Shown here: in pieces, positions 42,709 to 51,753 of the stretch | Position numbering within the stretch: the first letter of the stretch is position 1 | Layout of the letters: every line of letters starts with the position of its first letter | Position numbers and translations under genes: made by a program | DNA from: Caldilineaceae bacterium | GTDB lineage: Bacteria; Chloroflexota; Anaerolineae; Caldilineales; Caldilineaceae | Direction of reading: 5' to 3' | NCBI GenBank assembly: GCA_019637685.1 | Contig: JAHBVF010000035.1 | Location: forward strand, 1 to 64,000 | Length of the DNA: 64,000 nucleotides | Notes under the pieces: model-generated | What the model saw: the letters and a program-made list of their open reading frames with translations, nothing else | Databases searched by the model: none | What the model was told of the DNA's origin: nothing

Positions 42709-44441
42709 TGAAACGCATTTTAGCACCGGAAGATGTACCGGCCGAAGTCCACGAAATTGCCCAAGCCTGGCAGAAGCGCGCCCGCTTTGAGCCTTCCCGC
42801 CACGCGGCTGCCCTGCACGCTATCTTCCAGGAGGTTCCCCGTGTCCCCGCGGACGAGTGGCATCCGGAACGCTCCCTGCGTACTATTCTAGCGCGCTATC
42901 CGAAAGAGGGCAAAGGTTTCTACTCCAAAGCGAATTTGGTGGCCGGCTATCGCCATCTGATCGAAGAAGGCGATATGGACCCGGACCCGGTCGTGATGGA
43001 GCGCATCCGCATGAAACCCATGCGCACGGCCAGCGGCGTGGCCCCGGTGACAGTCCTCACCGCGCCCGCGGGCTGCCCCGCGCGCTGCATCTTCTGCCCG
43101 GACGACTGGCGAATGCCCAAAAGCTATATCTACGACGAGCCAGGCGCGATGCGCGCCGAGCGGGACGGCTTCGACCCCTTTCGCCAAACCTATGGACGCA
43201 TTCAGTCCTTCGAGAGTATCGGCCACGACGCCAGCAAAGTGGAACTGCTGATTTTGGGGGGCACGTGGAGCGCGTATAGCCGGGACTACCGGGAGTGGTT
43301 TGTGCGCCGCTGCTACGACGCGATGAATGCGGTGGGCGATCCGAATTACACAGACGCGCCCAGCCTGGAAGCGGCCCAACAGCACAACATCACCGCGGCC
43401 CATCGCAATGTGGGGCTGGTCATCGAAACCCGGCCCGATTGGGTGACACCGCAAGAAATCCGCCACCTGCGCAAACTGGGCGTGACAAAAGTGCAGATCG
43501 GCGTGCAGAGCCTGGACGACGACATTCTGACTTTGAACAACCGGGGCCACGGCGTAGAGGCTGTGCGCCAGGCATTGGGGCTGCTGCGCACGGCTGGCTT
43601 CAAACTCCATCTGCACTGGATGCCCAATTTGCACGGCGCGACACCGGAAAGCGACCGGGCCGACTTCGCCCGCTTTTTCAGCGACCCGTCCATCCGTCCC
43701 GACGAACTAAAAATCTACCCCTGCTCGCTGATCGCTGATACGGAACTGTACAGCCTGTGGGAAAAGGGGGAATATCACCCCTACAGCGAAGCTGAGCTGG
43801 TCGAATTGCTGGCCGACATCAAACCGACAATACCGGACTACACCCGTGTCAACCGCCTGTTTCGGGACATTCCCGCGCACCACATCCAGGCTGGGGTCAC
43901 AGCCAGCAACCTGCGGGAGATCGTCCACGCCGAACTGAAGAAACGGGGCCAGCACTGCGGCTGCATCCGCTGCCGGGAGGTGCGCCGCCAGAGCGTGCGG
44001 GAGGAGGAATTGCGCCTGCGCGACACTGTCTATGAAACCGACCTGACAGTCGAACACTTTCTGCATTTTGTGGTGGATAAAGAGATTGGGAATGGGGGAT
44101 GGGGGATTGGGCAGCCTCCTCAATCCCCCATCGCAGGATTCTTGCGTCTTAGCCTACCGAAGATTCTTGACGCGGGCAGTCGGGCTTTTTTGGATGAGAT
44201 TCGGGGCAATGCGATGATCCGGGAGGTTCATGTCTATGGCCCGGCCCTGGCATTGGGTGTGGATGATCCGGGCGCGGCCCAGCACGTGGGGCTGGGAACC
44301 CGGCTTCTGGCCGAGGCTCGTCGCATCAGCCGCGACGCGGGCTTCGAGCGTATCAGTGTCATCGCGGCCACAGGGACCCGTGATTACTATGCCCAGCGCG
44401 GCTTTGTGCAGGGCGAATTGTACATGACGGGTCCCACATAG
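42708..44441 (+). CDS. elp3: Elp3-type tRNA uridine(34) acetyltransferase
   Basis: The 577-residue protein combines a radical SAM domain, with the cluster motif Cys123-x3-Cys127-x2-Cys130 (CPARCIFCP), and a C-terminal GNAT acetyltransferase domain (GLGTRLLAEARR). A zinc-type HCGCIRCREV lies between. Elp3 forms the carboxymethyl group at C5 of wobble U34. Residues near 459-475 (GNGGWGIGQPPQSP) are encoded by a GGGGATTGG-type palindrome (44082-44132), placed in frame between VDKEI and the conserved AGFLRLSLP. A strong terminator follows. Confidence 0.95.
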   Translation: MKRILAPEDVPAEVHEIAQAWQKRARFEPSRHAAALHAIFQEVPRVPADEWHPERSLRTILARYPKEGKGFYSKANLVAGYRHLIEEGDMDPDPVVMERIRMKPMRTASGVAPVTVLTAPAGCPARCIFCPDDWRMPKSYIYDEPGAMRAERDGFDPFRQTYGRIQSFESIGHDASKVELLILGGTWSAYSRDYREWFVRRCYDAMNAVGDPNYTDAPSLEAAQQHNITAAHRNVGLVIETRPDWVTPQEIRHLRKLGVTKVQIGVQSLDDDILTLNNRGHGVEAVRQALGLLRTAGFKLHLHWMPNLHGATPESDRADFARFFSDPSIRPDELKIYPCSLIADTELYSLWEKGEYHPYSEAELVELLADIKPTIPDYTRVNRLFRDIPAHHIQAGVTASNLREIVHAELKKRGQHCGCIRCREVRRQSVREEELRLRDTVYETDLTVEHFLHFVVDKEIGNGGWGIGQPPQSPIAGFLRLSLPKILDAGSRAFLDEIRGNAMIREVHVYGPALALGVDDPGAAQHVGLGTRLLAEARRISRDAGFERISVIAATGTRDYYAQRGFVQGELYMTGPT

Positions 44442-44484
44442 CCCGCAAACACCGATATAATAATCGCAGATGAAATTGAACCAA

Positions 44485-44518
44485 AAAAGCGCACCCGACA
44501 GTTATCGGGTGCGCTTTT
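44485..44518. terminator. Bidirectional terminator
   Basis: A perfect 14-bp stem (44485-44498 with 44505-44518), with A-rich start and T-rich end, separates the convergent elp3 and lipoprotein genes. Confidence 0.85.
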
Positions 44519-44554
44519 CATTGCTTGGCAATTCCTGTCAAAGAGTCTGACAGA

Positions 44555-45565
44555 TTAGCGGCTGGCGGCCATACCGCTGCCGGGCAGGTGAACGGTCAGG
44601 TCGAAATCGGCCACCTGGATGACGGGCAGCAGCCCCTCCACAGTGGTCAGGACTTCGCCGATGTTCATGCCAGGGGCCAGCATTTCCCACAGGCCCAGCT
44701 GGTCGGCCAAGTTGAGCAGGTGCGTTGCCTTGCCACCGGACCAGTCCAGGGTGGGCAGGGCGCTGTCGTTGATCATAATGTGGATGCCAGCGGCGTCGGT
44801 CCCAATGCCCAGTTTGTTGATACCGGAAGCAGCCAGGCCATCGATGACACTGGTGTTCAGGCGCAGGGCAGCCAGGGAAGCGCCGGTCAGGGCAGACCAG
44901 TCTTCGTCGGTCAGGTCGCCGATGGAGAAACTGCCGTCCGCTTCGTAGAAGATGGGCAGATTCACACGGGGGGGGGAGCCAACCGCGGCCAGGAAGTCGT
45001 CCTGGGCCATCTTGGCTTCCATGGCAGAGCCACTGTCACCTTCGACGTACAGGGGAATCTGGGCCACACCGGAAGCAACCGGGAAGCGCATAATCACACC
45101 CAGACCAATCTGATCGACGAGACTCAGGGCCGTGTCCAGCATGGGGATGGCCATGCCAAAGGCGTTCAGGGCATCGGCAGTGGCTTGCAGGGATTCGCCA
45201 TCATAGGTGATGGAAGGGATGGCTTCACCGTTCACCAGCAGCAACAGGCCGTGGGAGCTGTTGTTGACCTGGACGTGCTGGATGTTCCCGGCAGACATAA
45301 ACTCTACCAACGAGGGATCAATCGCGATAGTGGAGAGATCGGCACCGGCCATCGCGCCCAACTGTGCGATGGGGACATTGCCAATGGAGACAGAGCCATC
45401 ACTCTGCACATCCAGAACAATAGCGGGCAGATCGACCACCAATTCCATTGGATCGCTGGTCATGGCCGCTGCGTCGCCCGCGCCAGCGCGGGGCGCACAG
45501 CCAGCCAGGACAACCATTGCTACGAGCAGCATTGTTGTCCAAAACATCAAACGTCGGTTCTGCAT
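44555..45565 (-). CDS. Lipoprotein, unknown function
   Basis: A 336-residue protein begins with a signal peptide and the lipobox VLAGC (residues about 18-22). The rest reads as repeated alternations of short strands and helices, with similar phrases such as SDGSVSIGNVPIAQL and ADGSFSIGDLTDE, suggesting two internal repeats of about 150 residues. The Shine-Dalgarno aggaggt is near perfect and a promoter lies upstream, so it is probably well expressed. I do not recognise a family; a cell-surface structural or binding role is plausible. Confidence 0.8.
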   Translation of the reverse strand: MQNRRLMFWTTMLLVAMVVLAGCAPRAGAGDAAAMTSDPMELVVDLPAIVLDVQSDGSVSIGNVPIAQLGAMAGADLSTIAIDPSLVEFMSAGNIQHVQVNNSSHGLLLLVNGEAIPSITYDGESLQATADALNAFGMAIPMLDTALSLVDQIGLGVIMRFPVASGVAQIPLYVEGDSGSAMEAKMAQDDFLAAVGSPPRVNLPIFYEADGSFSIGDLTDEDWSALTGASLAALRLNTSVIDGLAASGINKLGIGTDAAGIHIMINDSALPTLDWSGGKATHLLNLADQLGLWEMLAPGMNIGEVLTTVEGLLPVIQVADFDLTVHLPGSGMAASR

Positions 45566-45632
45566 TTGGATACCTCCTGGGGCGGATAAGAAAATCGATA
45601 CTGAGGACAGAAAAACGAATTCAACTGTGTAA

Positions 45633-45661
45633 ATTCTATGCGAAAACAGCAAAGACGACAA
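45633..45661 (-). promoter_or_regulatory. Predicted promoter of lipoprotein gene
   Basis: On the minus strand -35 TTGTCG (45661-45656) and -10 TAGAAT (45638-45633) with a 17-base spacer lie 68 bases before the start at 45565. The rest of the 605-base gap to 46171 shows no convincing gene or structure. Confidence 0.6.
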
Positions 45662-46170
45662 ATCGCAAAAATAGCCGCGCTGCTTAGCGAAAAGAATGGG
45701 GAACCATTTTAACTACCGACAGGCCGGAACACGGATTCAGAATGGACAGATATTCTCTGTGTAATCTGGTTCGCAACCTTCTTTTGGAATCATTTACTCC
45801 GGATGCCAGTGAGATTCCATCTGTTTACAAGGGCATCATTCAAAGAGGGGGATTGCACAACAAAAATCATAATGTGAAAGGGCGATCTATGCAAATCCGA
45901 TTTTTGCATGCGCAGGTAGTGTCAAAGACAAATCATTTGTACCCTATCGCGGGCGACTTGTCAAAAGGAAAGAGGGACCAAAACGTAGCACAGAACCAGA
46001 GCCTGGCAGCGGAGGTAGTACTTGAGTACGGCCAAAAGTGCATGACCAATAATGGGTACACTGTAACGTTCTGATCAGCAAATAGCAGCGCTTTCTGATG
46101 TAGACTCAAACCACAGAAGAAAATCAGGTCACACTGAACCAAACCAGACGATTTTTACAGGAGCAATCAA

Positions 46171-46602
46171 ATGAACAACCAAAACACACGCAACTTCCTT
46201 CCCATCGCAATTATCGCCTTTATCTTTGCACTCATCGCCGGTTTTGCACCGGCCGCGGCCTCGGCCAATGCAGACCTGGCCGATGGCTTTATTACAGGCA
46301 CTGTTTGGGCTGACAGCAATCGCAACGGCATTATGGAACCCAATGAACTGCCCCTGGCCAATCACGAAGTCTATTTGCAGCGAGTCGATGGCCAGGTCAA
46401 CGGCGCGATGGTAGCCGTCGTCTTCTCCGATGCCGATGGAATGTTCAAATTTGAGAACCTGGAGTTTGGCGAGTATCAGGTCTTCCCCGACGGCGGCGAA
46501 TTTGCACTGGTGGACGTACAGAGCGTCAGCGCCACGGCCAATGTGGACCTGCCCGTTGCCCAGCAGATGAACTTTATCTTTCTCCCGACCCTTCTTCGCT
46601 AA
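46171..46602 (+). CDS. Secreted SdrD B-like domain protein
   Basis: A 143-residue exported protein has a signal peptide (hydrophobic residues 9-30, AAASA cleavage region) and one SdrD B-like beta-sandwich repeat. The family line ITGTVWADSNRNGIMEPNEL includes an Asp-rich calcium-binding type loop; DADGMFKFENLEFGEY follows. Such domains occur in adhesins and surface proteins. The ribosome site is caggag. A single domain without an anchor is unusually small, so it may be a released or complex-bound protein. Confidence 0.83.
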   Translation: MNNQNTRNFLPIAIIAFIFALIAGFAPAAASANADLADGFITGTVWADSNRNGIMEPNELPLANHEVYLQRVDGQVNGAMVAVVFSDADGMFKFENLEFGEYQVFPDGGEFALVDVQSVSATANVDLPVAQQMNFIFLPTLLR

Positions 46603-46706
46603 GTCAAGCCCGCCGGCGCTGTCGCTGCGGAACTGTGACCTCCTGAGCGACTTTCCTTTCCGCCGGATTCTTCTCTGCTCCACTGGTTTGGTCGATGCCC
46701 TAGCGG

Positions 46707-46753
46707 GCAAACAAAGAGACCCACGACTGAATGTCGTGGGTCTCTTTGTTTGC
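46707..46753. terminator. Very strong bidirectional terminator
   Basis: A perfect 21-bp stem (46707-46727 with 46733-46753) with a five-base loop, rich in A on the left and T on the right, lies between the convergent genes ending at 46602 and 46864. Confidence 0.85.
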
Positions 46754-46863
46754 TCCGGCAGCAGAAGGACAAGTGCGCTGTCGCGCTGTGCGGTATCGGT
46801 GTTTGTCTGCGCCTACATTTTTATTGCCAGCAACCCGTTGCCAGCACTCCGCGTATGGGAACT

Positions 46864-47715
46864 CTACTCCCGTCCTGTGCGGGAACGGAGAAAGAATATA
46901 CTGCCCAGCAATGTCAGAATGCCCAGAACACCCAGCCCCACGGCTCCCAGACAAAGCAGCAACACCAACAGATCGCTGGGAGATGTCAGGCCAAAGGGTG
47001 GCCGTCCATTGTAGCCGATCAAACCGAAACCGCTCACCGGCGTTACGGTGGGGAGCGGGGTCGCGGTGGGTGGAATAAGTACAATTGTCGGGGTGGAGGT
47101 GGCCGCCTGAATCTCGAAAGTCGGCTCTGCCGTGGCAGTGGACAACTGAATGGTCAGGCCACCGATTTGGGTTCCTTCGGGCGTGGGGGTGAACGTTTCG
47201 GTGGGCGGAAGAGGCGTCGGCGTTTCGGTGGGAGTCGGTGTCTCGGTGGGTGTAATGGTGGATGTGGGCGTTGCTGTGTCGGTGGCGGTGGGTGTCACAG
47301 TCGCCGTGGGCGTCACGCGAATGCCATAGCCGCAGACCTCAAAGACCTCCCCCGGCTCTTCGTCATTTGTGATCTCTTGCAGACGAAAACAATAGCTGAC
47401 GCCTGGCTTCAAGTCGCGTATTTCACTGAAATAGACAGCCCCGCTTTCCAGATCGCCCCGGCCGGGAATGGGAAAGCCGATGGGGTGGTACTCGGCATCT
47501 GCCTCGGTTTCCTCTTTGCAGTAGAGTTGAAAACCAATCAGATTGTACTCCTGGGCAGTCTCCCATTCCAGCCGCACTCGATCCGAAAGCGAAAAGACGC
47601 GAAATTCCACCATTTCCAATGCGGCCCACGCAGGCAACGCCGCGGCCAAAAACGCCAGCAGCAGGCAAAAGGCAGAAAGAACGATGAATTTTCGCGAACG
47701 TCCGTCGTTTTGCAT
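46864..47715 (-). CDS. Exported FN3-like protein with C-terminal membrane anchor
   Basis: A 283-residue protein has a signal peptide (residues 10-31) and a fibronectin III-like domain (about 33-130; RVRLEWETAQEYNLIGFQLY and GVSYCFRLQEI). A long Thr/Pro repeat linker (135-235) and a C-terminal membrane helix with a basic end follow. The linker is encoded by near-tandem repeats. Its ATG overlaps the SCO1 stop (TGATG), linking it to the thioredoxin-SCO1 unit. Function is unknown; a wall-spanning surface protein is likely. Confidence 0.8.
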   Translation of the reverse strand: MQNDGRSRKFIVLSAFCLLLAFLAAALPAWAALEMVEFRVFSLSDRVRLEWETAQEYNLIGFQLYCKEETEADAEYHPIGFPIPGRGDLESGAVYFSEIRDLKPGVSYCFRLQEITNDEEPGEVFEVCGYGIRVTPTATVTPTATDTATPTSTITPTETPTPTETPTPLPPTETFTPTPEGTQIGGLTIQLSTATAEPTFEIQAATSTPTIVLIPPTATPLPTVTPVSGFGLIGYNGRPPFGLTSPSDLLVLLLCLGAVGLGVLGILTLLGSIFFLRSRTGRE

Positions 47716-48323
47716 CAGCGCTTGAGCAATACTTTCAAATCCCCGGCCAGCACATCCGCCGGGGTGTCGTGGGAGAAGAGGGCGAGGAGGTTGCCCTGAC
47801 GATCCACCACATAAATGCCCGCAGTGTGATCCATCAGATAGCCAGCCTCGCTGGACTGACTGACATCGCTTTTGGCGGCATAGACCCCAAAATTGCTTTT
47901 CACTTCATCCAGCAGGGACGGTTCCACAACGACGCCGATAATATCGGGATGAAAAGCAGGCACGTATTGGGCCAACCGTTCCACCGTGTCCCGCTCCGGG
48001 TCGATGGTGACAAAGAGCGCGGCCAAGGAATCAGCCGACTTGGGATCGTCTTTGGCGATCATACGCATGGCCTCGCCCACATCAGAAAGCGTCAATGGGC
48101 AGACATCCGGGCAAAAGGTGTAGCCGAAAAAGACAAGCACCAACTTGCCCCGCAGGTCTGCCAGAGAGAAGGGTTCGCCTGTGTGACTTGTGCCGACTAG
48201 CTCGCCAACGGGCTTCAAGTCGTCAAAAACCATGCCGGTAAATGTGTGTTTGGGTGCGCAGCCGCCAAAAAAGATCAGAAGAAAAAGCAGCGGCCACAGA
48301 CGCGACCCCTTGCGTAGCTCCAT
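47715..48323 (-). CDS. SCO1/SenC copper chaperone-like protein
   Basis: The 202-residue lipoprotein (lipobox Cys22) has a thioredoxin fold with the copper-binding Cys71-x3-Cys75 (TFCPDVCP) and His166 (LMDHTAG). SCO proteins deliver copper to, or reduce cysteines of, cytochrome oxidase CuA. No oxidase genes are in the window. It is coupled by single-base stop/start overlaps to the upstream thioredoxin-like gene and the downstream FN3-like gene. Confidence 0.93.
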   Translation of the reverse strand: MELRKGSRLWPLLFLLIFFGGCAPKHTFTGMVFDDLKPVGELVGTSHTGEPFSLADLRGKLVLVFFGYTFCPDVCPLTLSDVGEAMRMIAKDDPKSADSLAALFVTIDPERDTVERLAQYVPAFHPDIIGVVVEPSLLDEVKSNFGVYAAKSDVSQSSEAGYLMDHTAGIYVVDRQGNLLALFSHDTPADVLAGDLKVLLKR

Positions 48324-48958
48324 CAGTTCGACTCCAGATTTTCCAACAGGGTTCGTATTTCGGCAACACAGGCCGCGGTCAGGCCGTCGTTGTACCAGAA
48401 GCGCATCTGATGGGTGAGTTCGTTTGCCAACTGATCAAAGAGAGGCGAATCCTCGCTCTCGTCATCATTCACAAAGGCTTCGTACGCAGGATGTGCAGCC
48501 ATCCATTCATCCAGCCGCTTCTCCACAGCCGCGGGTCGGGGACCCCATTGGGCCTGCTGGTTCCACTCCTCATCAAAAAAGAGAAGCAGCGGCAGGTCCA
48601 CCTCATTCAGTTCATCTTCCAGGTCTATTTCTTCATCCACCACTTCGTTGATGGCGGTCAAATCCATATCGGTGGAGAGGATGCGCAAATCCATACGGGG
48701 GCAGGTTTCCACAATACGCACCAAAATAGGTAGAATCATTGTCGTGTCCGGTGTTTGATCTTCCACAATCACCACACACGTCAGCCAGTTGGGATAGGTT
48801 GCCAGATAGAGTTGCGTGTCCGGCTCGATCCGAACCCCGGCAAAAACCCGGCGGAGCAGGTCAGCCAATTCGGTGGGTTGGGCCTGGCAATACTCTTCAA
48901 AGGTCTCGCCAGAGGTAAAGGCAAAGACTGGCTGTTGGACAGAAATCACTGTTGACAT
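48323..48958 (-). CDS. Thioredoxin-family protein without CxxC
   Basis: A 211-residue cytosolic protein. The C-terminal part VDLPLLLFFDEEWNQQAQWGPRP matches the strand and cis-Pro region of small thioredoxin-fold proteins that are otherwise annotated only as thioredoxin family. The usual position of the active-site CxxC is not recognisable; a single Cys occurs in VETCPRMD. It may sense or reduce thiols or be a binding protein. ATG 48958 is likely although its ribosome site is weak; ATG 48997 is an alternative. Confidence 0.65.
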   Translation of the reverse strand: MSTVISVQQPVFAFTSGETFEEYCQAQPTELADLLRRVFAGVRIEPDTQLYLATYPNWLTCVVIVEDQTPDTTMILPILVRIVETCPRMDLRILSTDMDLTAINEVVDEEIDLEDELNEVDLPLLLFFDEEWNQQAQWGPRPAAVEKRLDEWMAAHPAYEAFVNDDESEDSPLFDQLANELTHQMRFWYNDGLTAACVAEIRTLLENLESN

Positions 48959-48996
48959 CGGGGACGGTGTCCTGGGTGGAATAACGGACAGATTCA

Positions 48997-49026
48997 TGTA
49001 TAGTAGGGATTGTATCACGAAGGCAA
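48997..49026 (-). promoter_or_regulatory. Predicted promoter for the thioredoxin-SCO1-FN3 unit
   Basis: On the minus strand -35 TTGCCT (49026-49021) and -10 TATACA (49002-48997) are 18 bases apart, upstream of the start at 48958. Confidence 0.45.
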
Positions 49027-49054
49027 CAGAAAAAACCAAAGCTCTGCAAGGGCA

Positions 49055-49084
49055 TTGTCCGCCCTTACCCATATATGCTATGAT
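49055..49084 (+). promoter_or_regulatory. Predicted promoter of glucarate dehydratase
   Basis: -35 TTGTCC (49055-49060) and -10 TATGAT (49079-49084) with an 18-base spacer lie 67 bases before the gene at 49151 and are divergent from the promoter at 48997. Confidence 0.5.
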
Positions 49085-49150
49085 TTTACAGTTGGTTCGT
49101 TTCGCTCCATCCACGATTCCACCCACCGCACCAGAAGGAAGTCATCTGCC

Positions 49151-50437
49151 ATGCGTATAACCGATATACACATTACTCCCATCGCGATTGGCGATCCACC
49201 CCTGCTCAATGCAGCGGGTCTCCACGCGCCCTATGCCCTGCGTATAATTGTCGAGCTTGTCAGCGACGACGGCATCTACGGTCTGGGCGAAGTGCCAGGC
49301 AGTTCCGCCACCCTCGCCGCGCTGGAAGCCGCGCGGGAAATCGTCATCGGCCACGACCCTTTTCAGCTCAACGCCATCCGCCAGGGCATCAACACCCGTT
49401 TTGGCAAAGAGGAGATCGCCGCCCGGGGCGAGGCCCATCTCGTCTTTGGGCGGGTGAGCCAGGTCCACAGCGCGGTGGAAGTGGCCTGCTACGATCTGAT
49501 GGGCAAAGCCACCGGTCGGCCCGTCGTCGATCTGCTGGGCGGCCGGGTGCGGGATCGGGTGGATTTCTCCGCCTATCTCTTCTATAAATACGAGGGCGCG
49601 GGCGGCGAATTGGGCATGGACACAGACCCCAACGCCAGTGGCTGGGCCGCGGCCCGCCAGAAAGCCGCGCTCGATCCAGCCGGTGTGGCGGCCGAAGCCC
49701 AGGCCATGTGCGACGCCTTCGGCTTCAAATCCATCAAACTCAAAGGCGGCGCCTTCCCGCCGGACGAGGAAGCCGACGCCATTTTGGCTATGTACGAACA
49801 CTTTGGCCCCGGCACACCCCTGCGCCTGGACCCCAACGCCATCTGGTCGGTGGAGACATCCGTGCGCATTGGCGAGCGGCTGAAGGGCGTGCTGGAATAC
49901 TACGAAGACCCCTGCCGGGGCCAGGCAGCAATGGGCGAAGTGGGGCGGCGCACGGGCATTCCCATGGCGACGAATATGTGTACCACCTCTTTCGATGACA
50001 TTCCCGGCAGCGTGGAGCACCACTCGGAGGATATTATCCTCAGCGACCACCACTTTTGGGGTGGGCTGCGCAGCACACTCGAACTCTCCCGCATCTGCCA
50101 GGTCTTTGGTCGGGGGCTGTCCATGCACTCCAACAGCCACGTGGGGATTTCGTTGGCTGCCATGACCCACCTGGCCGCGGCCATCCCCAACCTGACCTAC
50201 GCCTGCGACACCCACTACCCCTGGCAGAGCGACGAAGTGATCGTCGGCGGCAAACTCCAGTTCGAGGACGGCGCGTTGACCGTCTCCAACGAGCCGGGGC
50301 TGGGCATCGAACTGGACCGGGCCGCGCTCGCCAAACTCCACCAACAGTACATCGACTGCGGCCTGACCAATCGCAACGACGAAATCGAAATGCAGAAAGT
50401 GCAGCCGGGCTGGAAGTTCCAGCCACTGCGTTGGTAG
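49151..50437 (+). CDS. gudD: Glucarate dehydratase-like enolase-family enzyme
   Basis: The 428-residue enzyme matches glucarate dehydratase by FKSIKLKGGAFPPDEEADAI (catalytic Lys), LRLDPNAIWSVETS, EYYEDPC, DHHFWGGL and the His-containing LSMHSNSHVGISLAAMTHLA, and by TYACDTHYPWQ. It would convert D-glucarate to 5-keto-4-deoxyglucarate. ATG 49151 has aaggaag upstream. The next gene is another enolase-family member, so this two-gene unit probably serves aldaric-acid catabolism, complementing the mannonate-type enzyme at 14280. Confidence 0.88.
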   Translation: MRITDIHITPIAIGDPPLLNAAGLHAPYALRIIVELVSDDGIYGLGEVPGSSATLAALEAAREIVIGHDPFQLNAIRQGINTRFGKEEIAARGEAHLVFGRVSQVHSAVEVACYDLMGKATGRPVVDLLGGRVRDRVDFSAYLFYKYEGAGGELGMDTDPNASGWAAARQKAALDPAGVAAEAQAMCDAFGFKSIKLKGGAFPPDEEADAILAMYEHFGPGTPLRLDPNAIWSVETSVRIGERLKGVLEYYEDPCRGQAAMGEVGRRTGIPMATNMCTTSFDDIPGSVEHHSEDIILSDHHFWGGLRSTLELSRICQVFGRGLSMHSNSHVGISLAAMTHLAAAIPNLTYACDTHYPWQSDEVIVGGKLQFEDGALTVSNEPGLGIELDRAALAKLHQQYIDCGLTNRNDEIEMQKVQPGWKFQPLRW

Positions 50438-50547
50438 AAATTGGTGATTAAGTAATCGGGTGATTGGGTGATTTTCTCTCTTGTGCCCACCCCCAATCAC
50501 CGGGTCATCCAATCACCCAACAACCCAATCAACGGATTCCCAACCCC

Positions 50548-51753
50548 ATGCGCATCACCAAAATTGAAAGCCTCTTCTGCGAAAAGCTGCCCCGGCTGCT
50601 GCTGGTCCGTGTCCACACAGACACGGGCATCATCGGCCTGGGCGAAACCTATGACAAAGTGCCCGGCTCCCTGGGCGCGCTCCACGGCACAATCGCGCCC
50701 ATTCTGCTGGGCAACGACCCCCGGAACATCGACCGGCTCTGGAACTTCTGCTTTGACACAATCCTCTATCACGGCTATGCGGGCGCGGAGCTGCGCGCCC
50801 TCTCCGCGGTGGAGATCGCGCTCTGGGACATTCTGGGCAAGAGTCTGGACACGCCGGTCTACAAACTCCTGGGGGGCGCAGTGCGGGACCGCATCAGCAC
50901 CTACAACACCTGCATCGGCCACCCACCCTACGACGACTTCCATCGCTTCCACAACAACGCGGGCGAACTGGCGTTGGAAATGCAGGCCGAGGGCATCCAG
51001 GGCGTGAAAATCTGGCCCTTCGACAAATACAGCGTGCGCAATCTGGGCCACTCCATCTTCAGCGAAGAGATTGAGGCCGGACTGGAACCGGTGCGCAGCA
51101 TCCGCAAGGCTGTGGGCGAACATTTTCGTATCGGCATCGAATGTCACTTCCGTTTCAGCCGGGCCGCGATGGAGCAAATTTGCTACGCGCTGGAACCCTA
51201 CAACATTTACTTTATCGAAGAGGTCCTGCGTGCGCCCAACCACCAGGAAATTGGACGCCTGAGCGAAAAGACCCGCATCCCCATTGTGGGCAGCGAAACC
51301 CTGCTCAGCCGCTGGCAGATGCGGGACTGGATCGTCTCCGGGGCCAGCCAGATCGCGATGACCGACGTGGCCTGGACCGGTGGCATCGGCGAGACGAAGC
51401 GGCTGGCCTCCCTGGCCGAGACGTTCGGTATGCCGCTGGTGCTGCACAACGCGGGCGGGCCGATCTCCCACGCGGCCAATCTGCACGTGGCCGCCAATAT
51501 TCCCAATTTGTTTGAGATGGAGACTGTGCGCGCCTTCTATCGCACCTATTTCAAAGAACTCACCGACATCGAAACCCAAGTGGTGGACGGCCACCTGCCC
51601 CTGCCCGGCGACCGTCCCGGTCTGGGCATCGAACTGAATCCGGCCATCTGGGAGCGATCCGACCTGCGGGTGCAGGTGAGCGAAGGGCCAGGCACAGCGG
51701 TGGGCGTGAAGGCAATGGGGGACAGTTGGAGCAGGCCCGATGTGCGGCTGTAG
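50548..51753 (+). CDS. Mandelate racemase/muconate lactonizing family enzyme
   Basis: A 401-residue enolase-superfamily protein. MRITKIESLF, GYAGAELRALSAVEIALWD, the Lys in GVKIWPF, metal Asp/Glu positions near RIGIECHFRFS, YFIEEVLR and IVGSETLLSR, and the His in MPLVLHNAGGP are visible. It resembles galactonate dehydratase-like enzymes but substrate is not assigned. The in-frame sequence upstream of ATG 50548 is made of repeats with words TGATTGGGTGATT and its complement (50450-50535), so the ATG is preferred. It is separated from gudD only by that repeat. Confidence 0.87.
   Translation: MRITKIESLFCEKLPRLLLVRVHTDTGIIGLGETYDKVPGSLGALHGTIAPILLGNDPRNIDRLWNFCFDTILYHGYAGAELRALSAVEIALWDILGKSLDTPVYKLLGGAVRDRISTYNTCIGHPPYDDFHRFHNNAGELALEMQAEGIQGVKIWPFDKYSVRNLGHSIFSEEIEAGLEPVRSIRKAVGEHFRIGIECHFRFSRAAMEQICYALEPYNIYFIEEVLRAPNHQEIGRLSEKTRIPIVGSETLLSRWQMRDWIVSGASQIAMTDVAWTGGIGETKRLASLAETFGMPLVLHNAGGPISHAANLHVAANIPNLFEMETVRAFYRTYFKELTDIETQVVDGHLPLPGDRPGLGIELNPAIWERSDLRVQVSEGPGTAVGVKAMGDSWSRPDVRL

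Noticed and set aside
45742-46074. 110-residue reading frame in the 45.6-46.2 kb gap
   Set aside because: No ribosome site, no recognisable composition or family; low-complexity random-looking protein.
49142-50512. 456-residue minus-strand frame opposite glucarate dehydratase
   Set aside because: Its residues are typical of antisense translation of a GC-rich gene; the plus-strand gene has complete active-site motifs.
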